Below, in pieces: positions 53,849-62,826 of a stretch of DNA of 64,000 bases. The DNA is from an uncultured delta proteobacterium (GTDB lineage Bacteria; Myxococcota; Myxococcia; Myxococcales; 40CM-4-68-19), in assembly GCA_903911145.1 (NCBI GenBank), contig CAIWCD010000052.1, forward strand, positions 1 through 64,000. Direction: 5' to 3'. Position 1 is the stretch's first letter. Each line of letters opens with the position of its first letter. The position numbers were made by a program, and so were the translations under genes. The notes below the pieces were generated by a model. The model made no database searches. It had not been told where the DNA came from and worked only from the letters and a program-made list of their open reading frames with translations.

Positions 53849-55057
53849 CTAGCTCTGCTTCTTCTCGACCATGTTCCGCGCAGCCGTCGCGAGCGCGTTC
53901 GGGATGTTCTTGTTCTTCGCGACAGCCTTGAGTTCCGACGCGCGCAGCAGCGAGAGGAACCGCATCGCAACCGCGACTGGCACCTTCGGGTTGTTCACCA
54001 GATTCACCTTGATCGAGTAGTTCTTCGTCAGCTGGCGGTTGTTGTAGATGTACATCAGCACCTCAGACGGAAGCGTCCGGCTCAGGCTGAGCTTGACCAT
54101 CTCCGGCTCGGTCATGCGAGGGCTCTGCACCACCGCGAGCTGCACGAGCTTGTTCGGATCGCGCAGAAGAATCGTGCGCACCTCCTTGTTTCCCTTCTTG
54201 TTGGCCCACTCGATCTTCTTGGCGATCGTCAGCTTCATGATCTGCTGCTGCACGCTCAGCTTGCGCGTCTGCACAACGGCGTCGGTCGTCACCTCGTCCG
54301 GCGGATCGTCGACATGTGAATCGGGTCCGGTCACGCCCAACTGCGTGAGCGCAACCTCTGCTGCTTTCTGGTCCGCATGCAGCTTCGCGGCGACAGCAGC
54401 GGCCGCGGCGTCGTCTCCCTCGCCACCGCCGTGAATGCGGCGACGGGCGGCCTTGAACGCAGCGAGGTCTTCGAGGATCAGGCCGGACCGCACGCAGAAA
54501 TCGCAAATGCTGTCGACCGTGCTCGGCCGCGTCGCCGGGTTCTGGACCAGTGCGCGTGCGATCGCAGAGTCGCGAAGGATACGCAACTGGTTCTGCGCAA
54601 CCAGGTCGAGGAGCTTCTCTCCGGCGACCGACGCGATCACCGCGACCGTCTCGTCGCTGGTCGAACCGTTGAGCACAATCATCTCGAGGTATTCGGGCTT
54701 CTGCGTCAGCGCACTCGCGAAGTAGCCGAGGACCGGCGCCTCGAGCGTCTCGTCCCGCAGCGCGACAGAGAGGATCTTGTCGGGCAGGCCAGCCGCGCTC
54801 TTCGCAGCCGTCGCGCGAATCGCCGCGTCGGCATCGAACGTCAGTATGAAGAGAGCGGTCGTCAGCTCCTTCGGCCCCATCGGAACGAGCGCCTTCGCGC
54901 CCATCATTCGCAGCGGAGGCGGCGCAGCGGGATCGACGTGCTTGCGGAAGTTCGCCGAGAGCGCCTCAAGAGGAAGCGGGCAGAGCGCAGCGCTTGCGGT
55001 TGGCGCACCTGTTTCAGTCGCGGAGTCGGGAGGAGGAGTCGGAGGCAGATCGGTCAT
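53849..55057 (-). CDS. Helical-repeat protein, unknown function
   Basis: A 402-residue, largely helical soluble protein. Segments LFILTFDADAAIRATAAKSA, ALRDETLEAPVLGYFASALT and VQSPRMTEPEMVKLSLSRTL repeat a two-helix pattern like HEAT/leucine-rich-variant repeats. The C-terminus (KVNLVNNPKVPVAVAMRFLS) and a low-complexity Ala/Glu insert (about 205-235) break it. No signal peptide. It faces the FrzS-like gene with 34 nt between stops. I know no function; similar proteins occur in Myxococcota. Confidence 0.7.
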   Translation of the reverse strand: MTDLPPTPPPDSATETGAPTASAALCPLPLEALSANFRKHVDPAAPPPLRMMGAKALVPMGPKELTTALFILTFDADAAIRATAAKSAAGLPDKILSVALRDETLEAPVLGYFASALTQKPEYLEMIVLNGSTSDETVAVIASVAGEKLLDLVAQNQLRILRDSAIARALVQNPATRPSTVDSICDFCVRSGLILEDLAAFKAARRRIHGGGEGDDAAAAAVAAKLHADQKAAEVALTQLGVTGPDSHVDDPPDEVTTDAVVQTRKLSVQQQIMKLTIAKKIEWANKKGNKEVRTILLRDPNKLVQLAVVQSPRMTEPEMVKLSLSRTLPSEVLMYIYNNRQLTKNYSIKVNLVNNPKVPVAVAMRFLSLLRASELKAVAKNKNIPNALATAARNMVEKKQS

Positions 55058-55206
55058 GGCGCGATGCTAGGCGGGAATCGCTCCCGGTTCGAGCAGGCGC
55101 TGTGTGCAGCGAGCGCGCGACGCCTTTCATTGCTCTTGCGGACCCACGCGTGGGCATGTAAGTGACCACGAGTTGTCGACAAGTGAATCATCCCTGAGGG
55201 GGGATC
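55058..55206 (+). promoter_or_regulatory. Chemoreceptor promoter region with two palindromes
   Basis: TTGCGG (55136-55141), a 17-nt spacer and TAAGTG (55159-55164) give a possible promoter. The 12-bp perfect palindrome CCCACGCGTGGG (55143-55154) fills most of its spacer, and TTGTCGACAA (55173-55182) follows after the -10. Both would be good repressor sites. Confidence 0.5.
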
Positions 55207-56778
55207 ATGCGCGCACGAGAAGAGACGACAAGGACGGCCTCCGCTCCAATCACGACGGAAGCGAAGCCCGACCAGTTTCGATTGCTGCTCGATTGCTCGC
55301 CGAACCCGATGATGCTCTGCGACCGCGAGTTGGTGATTCAGTACGCGAATGCAATCGCCATCAAGACTCTGACGCGGCTCGAGCAATATCTTCCGGTCAG
55401 GGCCAATCAGATCGTCGGCAGTTCAATTGATATCTTTCATAAGAACCCGGCGCATTCACGCAGGATGCTTTCCGACCTGAGAAATCTGCCGCACACCGCG
55501 CGGATCACGATCGGGCCGGAGACGCTCGAACTGAAGACATTCGCCGTCCACGATTACGCGGGCACGCAGATTGGCTCGGCGGCATCCTGGGAAATCATCA
55601 CGGAGCGCGTCGCAATAGAGAAGCGTGCGGCGGAAGCGCAGGCCGAGGTCACGCGGGTGCGGAGCCTGATCGACAACTCTCCGAACCCGACGATGCTTTG
55701 CGATTTGAACCTGACAATTCTCTATGCGAATCCGATCGCCGTGACGACGCTCAAGCGGCTCGAACATCTGCTGCCGATCAGGGCGTCCCAGATTGTCGGC
55801 AGCTCGATCGATATCTTTCACAAGAATCCGGCGCACCAGCGGAAGATGCTTTCCGATCCGCGCAACCTTCCGCACCGCGCGAAGATCAAGCTGGGACCGG
55901 AGACGCTCGAACTCAAGGTCTACGCGACCTTCGACGCGGCCAATCAATATGCCGGACCTGCGCTGTCCTGGGAGATCATCACCGAACGCGAAGCCGAAGC
56001 AGCGCGCACGTTCGCAACGCTGAATGATTCGTCCACGTCGTTGACGAGCATCGCCAACCAGCTTGCCGCCGGCGCGACACAGACCGCGGCGCAGGCGACC
56101 AAAGTGGCGAGCGCGGCCACGCAGATGAACCAGAGCGTCTTGTCCGTGGCGAGCGCATCAGAAGAGATGAGTTCGACCGTGCGGGAGATCGCGGGCAATA
56201 CCGCGAAGTCGGCCAAGACGGCGCGGCAGGCGAAAGACTTGGCGACCTCCGCCAACGCGACGGTGCAGACGCTCAGCACGGCGGCAATGGCGATCGGCAA
56301 GGTCACCAAGGTAATCAGCACGATTGCGCAGCAGACCAACCTCCTCGCATTGAATGCGACGATTGAAGCCGCGCGCGCAGGAGAGGCCGGCAAGGGCTTT
56401 GCCGTTGTTGCCAATGAAGTCAAAGAGCTTGCCAAAGAGACGGCCCGCGCGACGGAGGAGATCTCGTCGCAGATCGAGGGAATCCAGGAGAGCACGCGCA
56501 AGAGCGTCAACGTGATTGGCGAAGTCGGAACGGTGATCGATCTCATCGACGGATTTGCCACCTCGATCGCCGCTTCCATCGAGGAGCAGGCCGCGACCGT
56601 TCGCGATATCGCGCGCAACGCGGGAGAGGTCGCTGGTGCAGTGCGTGCTGTGGTGGACAACATCGCTGGCGTCGCCGACGCCGCCAGGGACGCAGAGCGG
56701 AATGCAGCCTTGACCCAGGTCGCGGCCAGAGACGTTGCCGGAGTTGCCGCCGGCGTCGAGGCGCTCTTCAAGCGTTAA
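55207..56778 (+). CDS. Cytoplasmic methyl-accepting chemotaxis protein with duplicated PAS domains
   Basis: A 523-residue receptor without a membrane helix. Two PAS domains (about 22-135 and 145-262) are copies: each begins [18 protein letters not shown] and includes [15 protein letters not shown] and NLPH...GPETLELK. The signalling domain runs from about 270, with the CheA/CheW-binding tip [19 protein letters not shown] at about 377-395. No HAMP domain or C-terminal CheR pentapeptide is visible. GAGGGGGG lies just before ATG 55207. It should regulate a CheA not in this window. The ligand or cofactor is unknown. Confidence 0.93.
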   Translation: MRAREETTRTASAPITTEAKPDQFRLLLDCSPNPMMLCDRELVIQYANAIAIKTLTRLEQYLPVRANQIVGSSIDIFHKNPAHSRRMLSDLRNLPHTARITIGPETLELKTFAVHDYAGTQIGSAASWEIITERVAIEKRAAEAQAEVTRVRSLIDNSPNPTMLCDLNLTILYANPIAVTTLKRLEHLLPIRASQIVGSSIDIFHKNPAHQRKMLSDPRNLPHRAKIKLGPETLELKVYATFDAANQYAGPALSWEIITEREAEAARTFATLNDSSTSLTSIANQLAAGATQTAAQATKVASAATQMNQSVLSVASASEEMSSTVREIAGNTAKSAKTARQAKDLATSANATVQTLSTAAMAIGKVTKVISTIAQQTNLLALNATIEAARAGEAGKGFAVVANEVKELAKETARATEEISSQIEGIQESTRKSVNVIGEVGTVIDLIDGFATSIAASIEEQAATVRDIARNAGEVAGAVRAVVDNIAGVADAARDAERNAALTQVAARDVAGVAAGVEALFKR

Positions 56779-56800
56779 TCGCGCAAGGCCACTGCCCGCA

Positions 56801-57307
56801 CTACTTCCCGCGCAGCGACGCAGTATTGCGATACTTCCAGGTCAGCCGACCGATCCAACGATTCAGGAAGAAGTTGCGCGGCAACCACGAGATCGGCGGC
56901 GAGCGCCGCAAACCGAGCGCAGTGAAGGCCTCGCGCACGGTCGGATCATTGGGCGAGAGTTCGAGCGCCTTGTTGAGCGCACGCACGGCCTGCTCACGAT
57001 TGCGCGTCTCCACCAGCGCACGCGCGACATTCACGAGCAGTTCGCGCGTCGGCGGCCCACGCCGCACCGCCTCTTCGCAGAACCGGATCCCGCGCTGTCG
57101 ATCGCCCTCGACGAGCACCAGCGTCAATCCGTAATGGCTCATCGCGCGCAGGTTATTCAGGTTGATTCGATAAGCCTGCTCGAACAACTTGTGCGCCGCG
57201 TGCGGATACTGCTCGAGTAGATCGCGGCCCTCGTCGATCAGGCGCGACTGTTCCGGCGTCGGCGGCGGCGGCACGCTCAAGGCAGGCGGCGGAATCGACG
57301 CGCTCAT
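56801..57307 (-). CDS. TPR-repeat protein
   Basis: A 168-residue protein with three or four TPR-like helix pairs (LFEQAYRINLNNLRAMSHYG, FCEEAVRRGPPTRELLVNVA, ALNKALELSPNDPTVREAFT). A Pro-rich N-terminus and a basic tail (LPRNFFLNRWIGRLTWKYRN) flank the repeats. No signal peptide. It is 3 nt downstream of coaX and converges with the chemoreceptor gene. Such proteins act in protein complexes; its partner is unknown. Confidence 0.8.
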   Translation of the reverse strand: MSASIPPPALSVPPPPTPEQSRLIDEGRDLLEQYPHAAHKLFEQAYRINLNNLRAMSHYGLTLVLVEGDRQRGIRFCEEAVRRGPPTRELLVNVARALVETRNREQAVRALNKALELSPNDPTVREAFTALGLRRSPPISWLPRNFFLNRWIGRLTWKYRNTASLRGK

Positions 57308-57310
57308 CGC

Positions 57311-58099
57311 TTATGCACTCCGGTTGCGCTGGTAGATGATCCGCAAGCCTTCGAGCGTGAGTTGATCATCCACCTCTTCGATCTGCTCGGAGACATTCGC
57401 GATCAACGTTGCGAGGCCGCCCGTCGCGACGATCTTCACGGGGAAGCCGAGCTCACTCGCCATGCGTGCGCATATGCCATCGACGAGCCCGACATATCCG
57501 AAGACGATTCCGCTTTGCATCGACGTCACGGTGCTCTTGCCGACCACGGACTGCGGGCGCTCGAAGGCAACGCGCGGCAGTTTGCTCGCACGCTGGAAAA
57601 GCGCCTCCATTGAAATGCCGATACCCGGCGCGATCGCCCCGCCGAGATACTCCCCCTTCGGACTGACGGCATCGAACGTCGTCGCCGTGCCGAAATCGAC
57701 GATGATTAGACCTTGTGGCCAGCGTTCATAAGCGGCGACGGCATTGACGATCCGGTCCGCGCCGACTTCGCGCGGATTGTCATAGAGCACCGGCATGCCC
57801 GTCTTCATTCCCGGTCCAACGAAGAGCGGCTTCTTGTCGAAGAAGCGGCGGCACATCTGCTCGAGCGGAAACGTCATCTGCGGCACGACGCTGGAGATGA
57901 TCACGTCGTGCACATCGGACAACTTCACGCCCGCAAACTCGAAGAGCGCGCGCAACTGAAGGCCATACTCGTCGCCGGTGCGGTCCTTCTCCGTCTGCAC
58001 GCGAAACGAATCGCGCAGCGTGCCGCCCGGCCCCGCGGCAGGAAGCTCATAGAGCCCGAGCACTGTGTTGGTATTGCCGACGTCGATTGCAAGCAGCAT
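57311..58099 (-). CDS. coaX: Type III pantothenate kinase
   Basis: First step of coenzyme A synthesis, phosphorylation of pantothenate. The 262-residue protein is of the ASKHA fold: [17 protein letters not shown] at the start (Asp6), [20 protein letters not shown] with the GADR pantothenate site, and [20 protein letters not shown] for phosphate. All three motifs are intact. ATG 58099. It is followed closely by the TPR gene and starts 45 nt from the E2-type gene stop. Confidence 0.96.
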   Translation of the reverse strand: MLLAIDVGNTNTVLGLYELPAAGPGGTLRDSFRVQTEKDRTGDEYGLQLRALFEFAGVKLSDVHDVIISSVVPQMTFPLEQMCRRFFDKKPLFVGPGMKTGMPVLYDNPREVGADRIVNAVAAYERWPQGLIIVDFGTATTFDAVSPKGEYLGGAIAPGIGISMEALFQRASKLPRVAFERPQSVVGKSTVTSMQSGIVFGYVGLVDGICARMASELGFPVKIVATGGLATLIANVSEQIEEVDDQLTLEGLRIIYQRNRSA

Positions 58100-58143
58100 A
58101 GATGCGCACTATCCGCGCCCGCACCAGCGAGCGTCAATCTCGC

Positions 58144-58998
58144 TTAGGTGGAAGCAGGGAGCGCGTCGATTCGATCGAGGTTCTCGAACGGCTTCTCGAG
58201 ATAAGCGTGCACCATCTTCGAGATCACGCTCGCGTGATAACCGTCAATGAAGCGGTGATCGAACGTCGCCGAGAGCCGCATGACCTTACCGGGAATGATC
58301 TTGCCATCCTCGACAACGGGAACTTCGCGCACCATCCCCGGCGCGAGAAAGAGCGGCACACGCGTATAGGGAACAAGCGGCACATATCCGGTATCGAGGC
58401 CGAGCGAGCCGATATTGGTGATCGTCGCGCTGCCGAACGGATCCTTCGGCACGCCAGCCCAGCGCAGATCGAGATTGAGCGTGTACATGAAGAACGAGAG
58501 CAGCTTGAGGAACGTGTTCATCATGAAGAGTGGAATCAGATTGGTCGTCTTCTTCCCCTGCTCCATCGCCGCGTCCTTGCGCTCACGCACCCGCGTGACC
58601 TGAACCTCGATCTCCTGGGTTAATTGATAAAGAGATTTCTTATCCGCCTCGTTGATCTTGCAAGCCGCGAGATCGGCCTTGCCCGCGCCCTCGTCCGTCT
58701 GCACGACGAGAATCGAAATATCGACCGTCTTGCGCAGATAGATTCGATTCCAGCGCAGGATTGCATTGGCCTCGGGACATTTCGCCAGCGCATCGGCAAT
58801 CGCCTTGGCGACCAGGTGCGTAACCGTGAGACGCTTGCCCGTGCGAGCGCGAAACGCCTCGATATAGGCAAAGGCCGCGTCCATCCGGATCTCCATCGAT
58901 CCGTAGACGTTCGGGTCGTACGCCGTCTGCCATGAACCAATGGCGATGCGGCGAAAACTGGAAAGCTCCTTGAGGTGAGTCAGTTCCAGTTGAGGCAT
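58144..58998 (-). CDS. 2-oxo acid dehydrogenase E2-type acyltransferase, catalytic domain only
   Basis: A 284-residue protein that is only the catalytic domain of dihydrolipoamide acyltransferases. The N-terminus runs RRIAIGSWQTAYDPNVYGSM and the catalytic motif DHRFIDGYHASV (His and Asp kept) is at about 255-266. No lipoyl or peripheral-subunit-binding domain is present. One leucine-rich stretch (MNTFLKLLSFFMYTLNLDLR) is hydrophobic enough to be membrane-associated. It starts 3 nt after the nuoI stop, so it is part of the nuo unit. True activity is doubtful. Confidence 0.85.
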   Translation of the reverse strand: MPQLELTHLKELSSFRRIAIGSWQTAYDPNVYGSMEIRMDAAFAYIEAFRARTGKRLTVTHLVAKAIADALAKCPEANAILRWNRIYLRKTVDISILVVQTDEGAGKADLAACKINEADKKSLYQLTQEIEVQVTRVRERKDAAMEQGKKTTNLIPLFMMNTFLKLLSFFMYTLNLDLRWAGVPKDPFGSATITNIGSLGLDTGYVPLVPYTRVPLFLAPGMVREVPVVEDGKIIPGKVMRLSATFDHRFIDGYHASVISKMVHAYLEKPFENLDRIDALPAST

Positions 58999-59001
58999 AT
59001 T

Positions 59002-59646
59002 TTAATGTCCGCCCATCTTCTTGCCGCCTTCGTTACTCCCCATCGGCGCCACCGTCTTGAGCGGCGCGCGATACGTCATTGAATCGCTCGACAGCTCGAC
59101 CGGCGCACCGCCAAGCAGCGCCTCCTTGTCGAACACGGCGAGCGGGCGCGAGAGCACCGCCGGCGCATGCGTGCCGGTATCCATGCGAATCGCATCCTTC
59201 GGGCAGGCCTCGACACAGAAGCCGCAGACGATGCAGCGCAGCTCGTCGATTTCGAAGCGGACCGGATACTTCTCGATCGCCTGATCATCGTACTCGCCCG
59301 CCTCGATGTAGATGCACTGCGCGGGGCACGCCGTCGCGCACATATAGCAAGCGACGCAGCGCGGGCGACCATCGACGCGCGGAACGAGCCGGTGCATCCC
59401 GCGATATCCCGGCGGATAAGGCTTCTGCTCCTCGGGATAGTTGATCGTCGTCACCAGATTCACGCCCGTGCCCTTGCGATCGAGCACCTCGGTCGTGTTG
59501 TCGCGGAAGCCGAACAGATTCTTCCAGAAGTGACGCGCGACGATCGCCATGCCCTTGATGGTCTCGCGCAGGAAGAGCTTCTCGCCGAGCGTCAGCTCCT
59601 GCTCGTCTTGCGCCGCGCGCGGTGACTCTGCGTGTCCGTGATCCAT
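59002..59646 (-). CDS. nuoI: NADH-quinone oxidoreductase subunit I
   Basis: Complex I peripheral-arm subunit that holds iron-sulfur clusters N6a and N6b. The two 4Fe-4S motifs are [12 protein letters not shown] (Cys97, 100, 103, 107) and [12 protein letters not shown] (Cys138, 141, 144, 148). The N-terminus has the conserved GYRGMHRLV. The 214-residue protein starts at ATG 59646, which has AAGGAG about 7 nt upstream; an earlier start at 59664 is less good. The next gene, E2-like, follows with 3 nt. Confidence 0.96.
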   Translation of the reverse strand: MDHGHAESPRAAQDEQELTLGEKLFLRETIKGMAIVARHFWKNLFGFRDNTTEVLDRKGTGVNLVTTINYPEEQKPYPPGYRGMHRLVPRVDGRPRCVACYMCATACPAQCIYIEAGEYDDQAIEKYPVRFEIDELRCIVCGFCVEACPKDAIRMDTGTHAPAVLSRPLAVFDKEALLGGAPVELSSDSMTYRAPLKTVAPMGSNEGGKKMGGH

Positions 59647-59706
59647 CGGGTGCTCCTTAATCAACGTCGCTTCAGAGATTAAAAACAGTTTCTAATCAGC
59701 TGCTGC

Positions 59707-61182
59707 TTAATGAGACGCCGGTGCAGCGTGGGGATCTGCAGCGTGTCCGTGCGCATCGGGAGCGTCGGCCGCGGGCTTCTTGCCCCAGAACGCGACGTAC
59801 CCGACGAACGCGACGATCTCGACGAGGCCGACCATCGCCATCGCCTCCCGCCCGCCAGCGAGATAGGCCGCGGCCGAAATGATGACGTTGGCGAGCGACG
59901 CGGGCAGCAGCATCTTCCAGCCGAGGTGCATGACCTGGTCGTAGCGGAAGCGCGGCAGCGCCCAGCGCGCGAGGAACATCACCCAGATCACGAGCAGCAC
60001 CTTGATGATGAAGCCCATGACCTGGAAGATCGCGAGCAGCGCGGCGCCGTTGCCGTGCCAGAGGCCATCGAGCACGCTGCAGAGGGCCGGCTCGATCCAC
60101 GGGAGGTGCCAGCCGCCGAGGAAGATCGCGGTGACGATGCCCGCGACAACCACGGTCTCGACATATTCCGCGATGAGGAAGAGGCCGCTCTTGAGGCCCG
60201 AGTATTCCAGGTAGTAACCGATGATCTCGCTCTCGCCTTCCGGCGTATCGAACGGCGTGCGCTTGATCTCGGCCATTGCGGCGGTGAGGAAGAAGATCGC
60301 GGCGAGCGGCTGCATGAAGATTCCCCAGGCGGGGAGCCAGCCGAAGAAGAGCGTCGGATCGCTGCCTCCGATGCGGATGGCCGCTTCGGTCGCGCCTTGC
60401 AACTCGCTCATCACGTCGAGGCGCACGGAACCGTAGGCGATGAACGCACCGACCAGCGTGAGGCCAAGCGTGACTTCGTAGCTGATCATCTGCGCCGAGG
60501 CGCGCAGACCGCCGAGCAGCGCGAACTTGTTGTCGCTCGACCAACCCGCGAGCGCGGTGCCGAAGACGCCGATCGAGGCGAGCGCGAAGACGTAGAGGAT
60601 GCCCCAGTCGACGTGCAGCACCTGCAGCGAGATCCGCTTGCCGAAGAAGAAGACCTCCGGGGACATCGGGATCACAGCGAAGAGACAGAACGCGGGGCCG
60701 AACGCGAGCAGCGGTCCGAGATTAAACAACAGTTTCTGGCGAGCGGCGCCGTCGGAGATGAAATCCTCCTTGAAGAGCATTTTCAAGACGTCCGCGATGA
60801 TGTGCGGCAGACCTGCGAGCGGGCTGTCGATGCCCGGAAGGCGCGCCCGGTTGGGGCCGACGCGGTCCTGCATCATCGCGCTCCACTTGCGATCGGCCAT
60901 CGTCAGGAGCGTCGCGAGGATCATCACGAACACGAGCATGAGGATGAGGATGTTCCCGACTCCCTCCCAGGTGCCGCCGACGCTGTTCTTCTTCTCGTCG
61001 AAGCCGGCGAAAAGACGGACCACGCCCAGCATCGTCGCCGAGAGCCCGAAGAGGAAAGCGAAGAACATTGCCCAGCCGCCGATGAGCCAGCCGAACCAGT
61101 TGCCGACGGTGCGCTTGACGGGCACCGCCGTGGGAATGTCGCTCGAGGCGAGCCGCGATGAAGGAGTAAGCGTGGCGTCCAT
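59707..61182 (-). CDS. nuoH: NADH-quinone oxidoreductase subunit H
   Basis: Integral membrane subunit that joins the peripheral arm to the proton-pumping arm near the quinone site. The 491-residue protein is long for NuoH (usually about 325-350) because of an N-terminal extension (about 1-75, with one extra helix) and a His/Ala/Asp-rich tail. Conserved parts are QDRVGPNRARLPGIDSPLAG, GWSSDNKFALLGGLRASAQM, AMAEIKRTPFDTPEGESEII and GYYLEYSGLK. ATG 61182. It is 60 nt from nuoI and 9 nt from nuoG. Confidence 0.95.
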   Translation of the reverse strand: MDATLTPSSRLASSDIPTAVPVKRTVGNWFGWLIGGWAMFFAFLFGLSATMLGVVRLFAGFDEKKNSVGGTWEGVGNILILMLVFVMILATLLTMADRKWSAMMQDRVGPNRARLPGIDSPLAGLPHIIADVLKMLFKEDFISDGAARQKLLFNLGPLLAFGPAFCLFAVIPMSPEVFFFGKRISLQVLHVDWGILYVFALASIGVFGTALAGWSSDNKFALLGGLRASAQMISYEVTLGLTLVGAFIAYGSVRLDVMSELQGATEAAIRIGGSDPTLFFGWLPAWGIFMQPLAAIFFLTAAMAEIKRTPFDTPEGESEIIGYYLEYSGLKSGLFLIAEYVETVVVAGIVTAIFLGGWHLPWIEPALCSVLDGLWHGNGAALLAIFQVMGFIIKVLLVIWVMFLARWALPRFRYDQVMHLGWKMLLPASLANVIISAAAYLAGGREAMAMVGLVEIVAFVGYVAFWGKKPAADAPDAHGHAADPHAAPASH

Positions 61183-61191
61183 GTTTTCTCT

Positions 61192-62826
61192 CTAAACAGC
61201 AGCGACTGGCGCGGGATGCGGCGCGCGCTTGGGGAACTCGGTCGGAAGCAGGCCCGGGAGAACCTGGCCCTCCTCGGAGATCTTCTCAAACTCGATGCCG
61301 GCAAGCGCGGGCACTTTCGCGGCGGCCTGCGCGAAGAGCTCCTGCACGGTTTCGATTGCAGCCGGTCCACCGAGAGCAGCGCCGAGCTTGCCCGTCCACG
61401 ACCAGCCCGGAAGCGCGTCGCCGCGCGGAGCCTGAGTCGCGGGCCAGCTGCGCTGGAGGCGACCATAATAATTAATCAACGTGCCGGCCTGCTCGTAGAG
61501 CGAATTGATCGGCAGCACCACCTGCGCGAGGCGGGATACCGCGTCCTCATTCTGCGCAAGCGCGACAATCACCTCGAGCCGCTCGAGCGACGAGAGATGA
61601 TTCGCCAGACCGTCGGTGCGCGCGGCGATGAGCGCCGAAACGCCATTGAGCGCCCCCTCTGCGTCACCCGACTCGAGCTTCACGCCCGCAGCCTGCGCGA
61701 GCAACTCGACGCCGCGGCGATTGGGATTCTTGTCGGCGCGAACGAGGAACTCGTCACCCTTCCCTGCTGCCTTGCCGCCAATCAGATACTTCGTCGCGCC
61801 GAGCTGCGCGCCGAGCGTCAATGCGCCCTGCGCCTCCTCGACCGTGCACTGCGCGGAGATCCAGATCGCCACGCCCGGCTTGCCCGCAAACGGCGCGAGC
61901 AGTCGCTTTGCCTCGTCGATCGCGAGCGCGGGCCCGATCTCTTCGCGCGCATCTGCGCGACCCTTGCGCGCCCACTCGACGCGGGCCTCGTTCGTCGCGT
62001 GATAGGTCAGGCGACCCTCGTCGCACATCCAGACCTCATTCACCTCTTCATTGCGACGCGGGAGCAATCGATAGAGCACGTTCGCGCGGCTCTCTACGTA
62101 GGTATTGCAGCCGTTCGAGCAACCATTGCAGACCGTGGGGCTCTTATTGACGAACCAGACGCGCGACTTGAACTTGAAATCGGTATTGAGCAACGCGCCG
62201 ACCGGACAGACATCAACCGTATTGCCCGAATAGTTGCTATCGAGCGGCTGCCCCGGGAACGTCGAGATCATCGAGTGGTCGCCGCGATTGACCACCGCGA
62301 GCTGCGGCTCCTGCGCGACCTCATCCATGAAGCGCACGCAGCGCGTGCACATGATGCAGCGCTCGGCGTCATAGACGACCATCGGCCCGAACTCTTCGCG
62401 CTTGGGCTTCTGCAGCTTGTACGTCCGCTGCCGCGAAGGCTGGTGATCATAGTCCATGTAATAGTCTTGGAGCTTGCACTCGCCAGCCTGGTCGCAGATG
62501 GAGCAGTCGACCGGGTGGTTGATTAAGTGAAACTCCATCACGCCGCGCTGGTTCTCCTTCACCGCGGGAGTGTTGGTGAGGATCTTCATCCCCTCCTTCA
62601 CGCGCACCTGGCAGCCCGCCTGGAGACGGCCCGGCATATCGGCCGTCTCGACCAGACAGAGCCGGCATTTGGCGGCAATCGACAAGCGCGGGTGATAGCA
62701 GAAATAGGGAATATGCTTATTCGCGCGGCGCGCCGCTTCAATCAGGTTATCGCGCGCGTCGACCTCGACAGCAACGCCGTCGACCTCGACCTTGACCATC
62801 TTCACCGGGACCGTCGGCGTCGTCAC
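61192..62826 (-). CDS. nuoG: NADH-quinone oxidoreductase subunit G (short form)
   Basis: Complex I iron-sulfur subunit. The 2Fe-2S ligands are Cys43, 54, 57 and 72; cluster N5 uses His104, Cys108, 111 and 117; N4 uses Cys157, 160, 163 and 207; and a fourth set Cys233, 236, 240 and 268 fits N7. The remaining 270 residues form a shortened molybdopterin-oxidoreductase-like domain. Length 544 compares with about 900 in E. coli. GTG 62826 overlaps the nuoD stop (GTGA). Contains AT-rich codon patches. Confidence 0.94.
   Translation of the reverse strand: MTTPTVPVKMVKVEVDGVAVEVDARDNLIEAARRANKHIPYFCYHPRLSIAAKCRLCLVETADMPGRLQAGCQVRVKEGMKILTNTPAVKENQRGVMEFHLINHPVDCSICDQAGECKLQDYYMDYDHQPSRQRTYKLQKPKREEFGPMVVYDAERCIMCTRCVRFMDEVAQEPQLAVVNRGDHSMISTFPGQPLDSNYSGNTVDVCPVGALLNTDFKFKSRVWFVNKSPTVCNGCSNGCNTYVESRANVLYRLLPRRNEEVNEVWMCDEGRLTYHATNEARVEWARKGRADAREEIGPALAIDEAKRLLAPFAGKPGVAIWISAQCTVEEAQGALTLGAQLGATKYLIGGKAAGKGDEFLVRADKNPNRRGVELLAQAAGVKLESGDAEGALNGVSALIAARTDGLANHLSSLERLEVIVALAQNEDAVSRLAQVVLPINSLYEQAGTLINYYGRLQRSWPATQAPRGDALPGWSWTGKLGAALGGPAAIETVQELFAQAAAKVPALAGIEFEKISEEGQVLPGLLPTEFPKRAPHPAPVAAV

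Noticed and set aside
59710-61161. 483-codon open frame antisense to nuoH
   Set aside because: Charged low-complexity shadow; nuoH is unmistakable.
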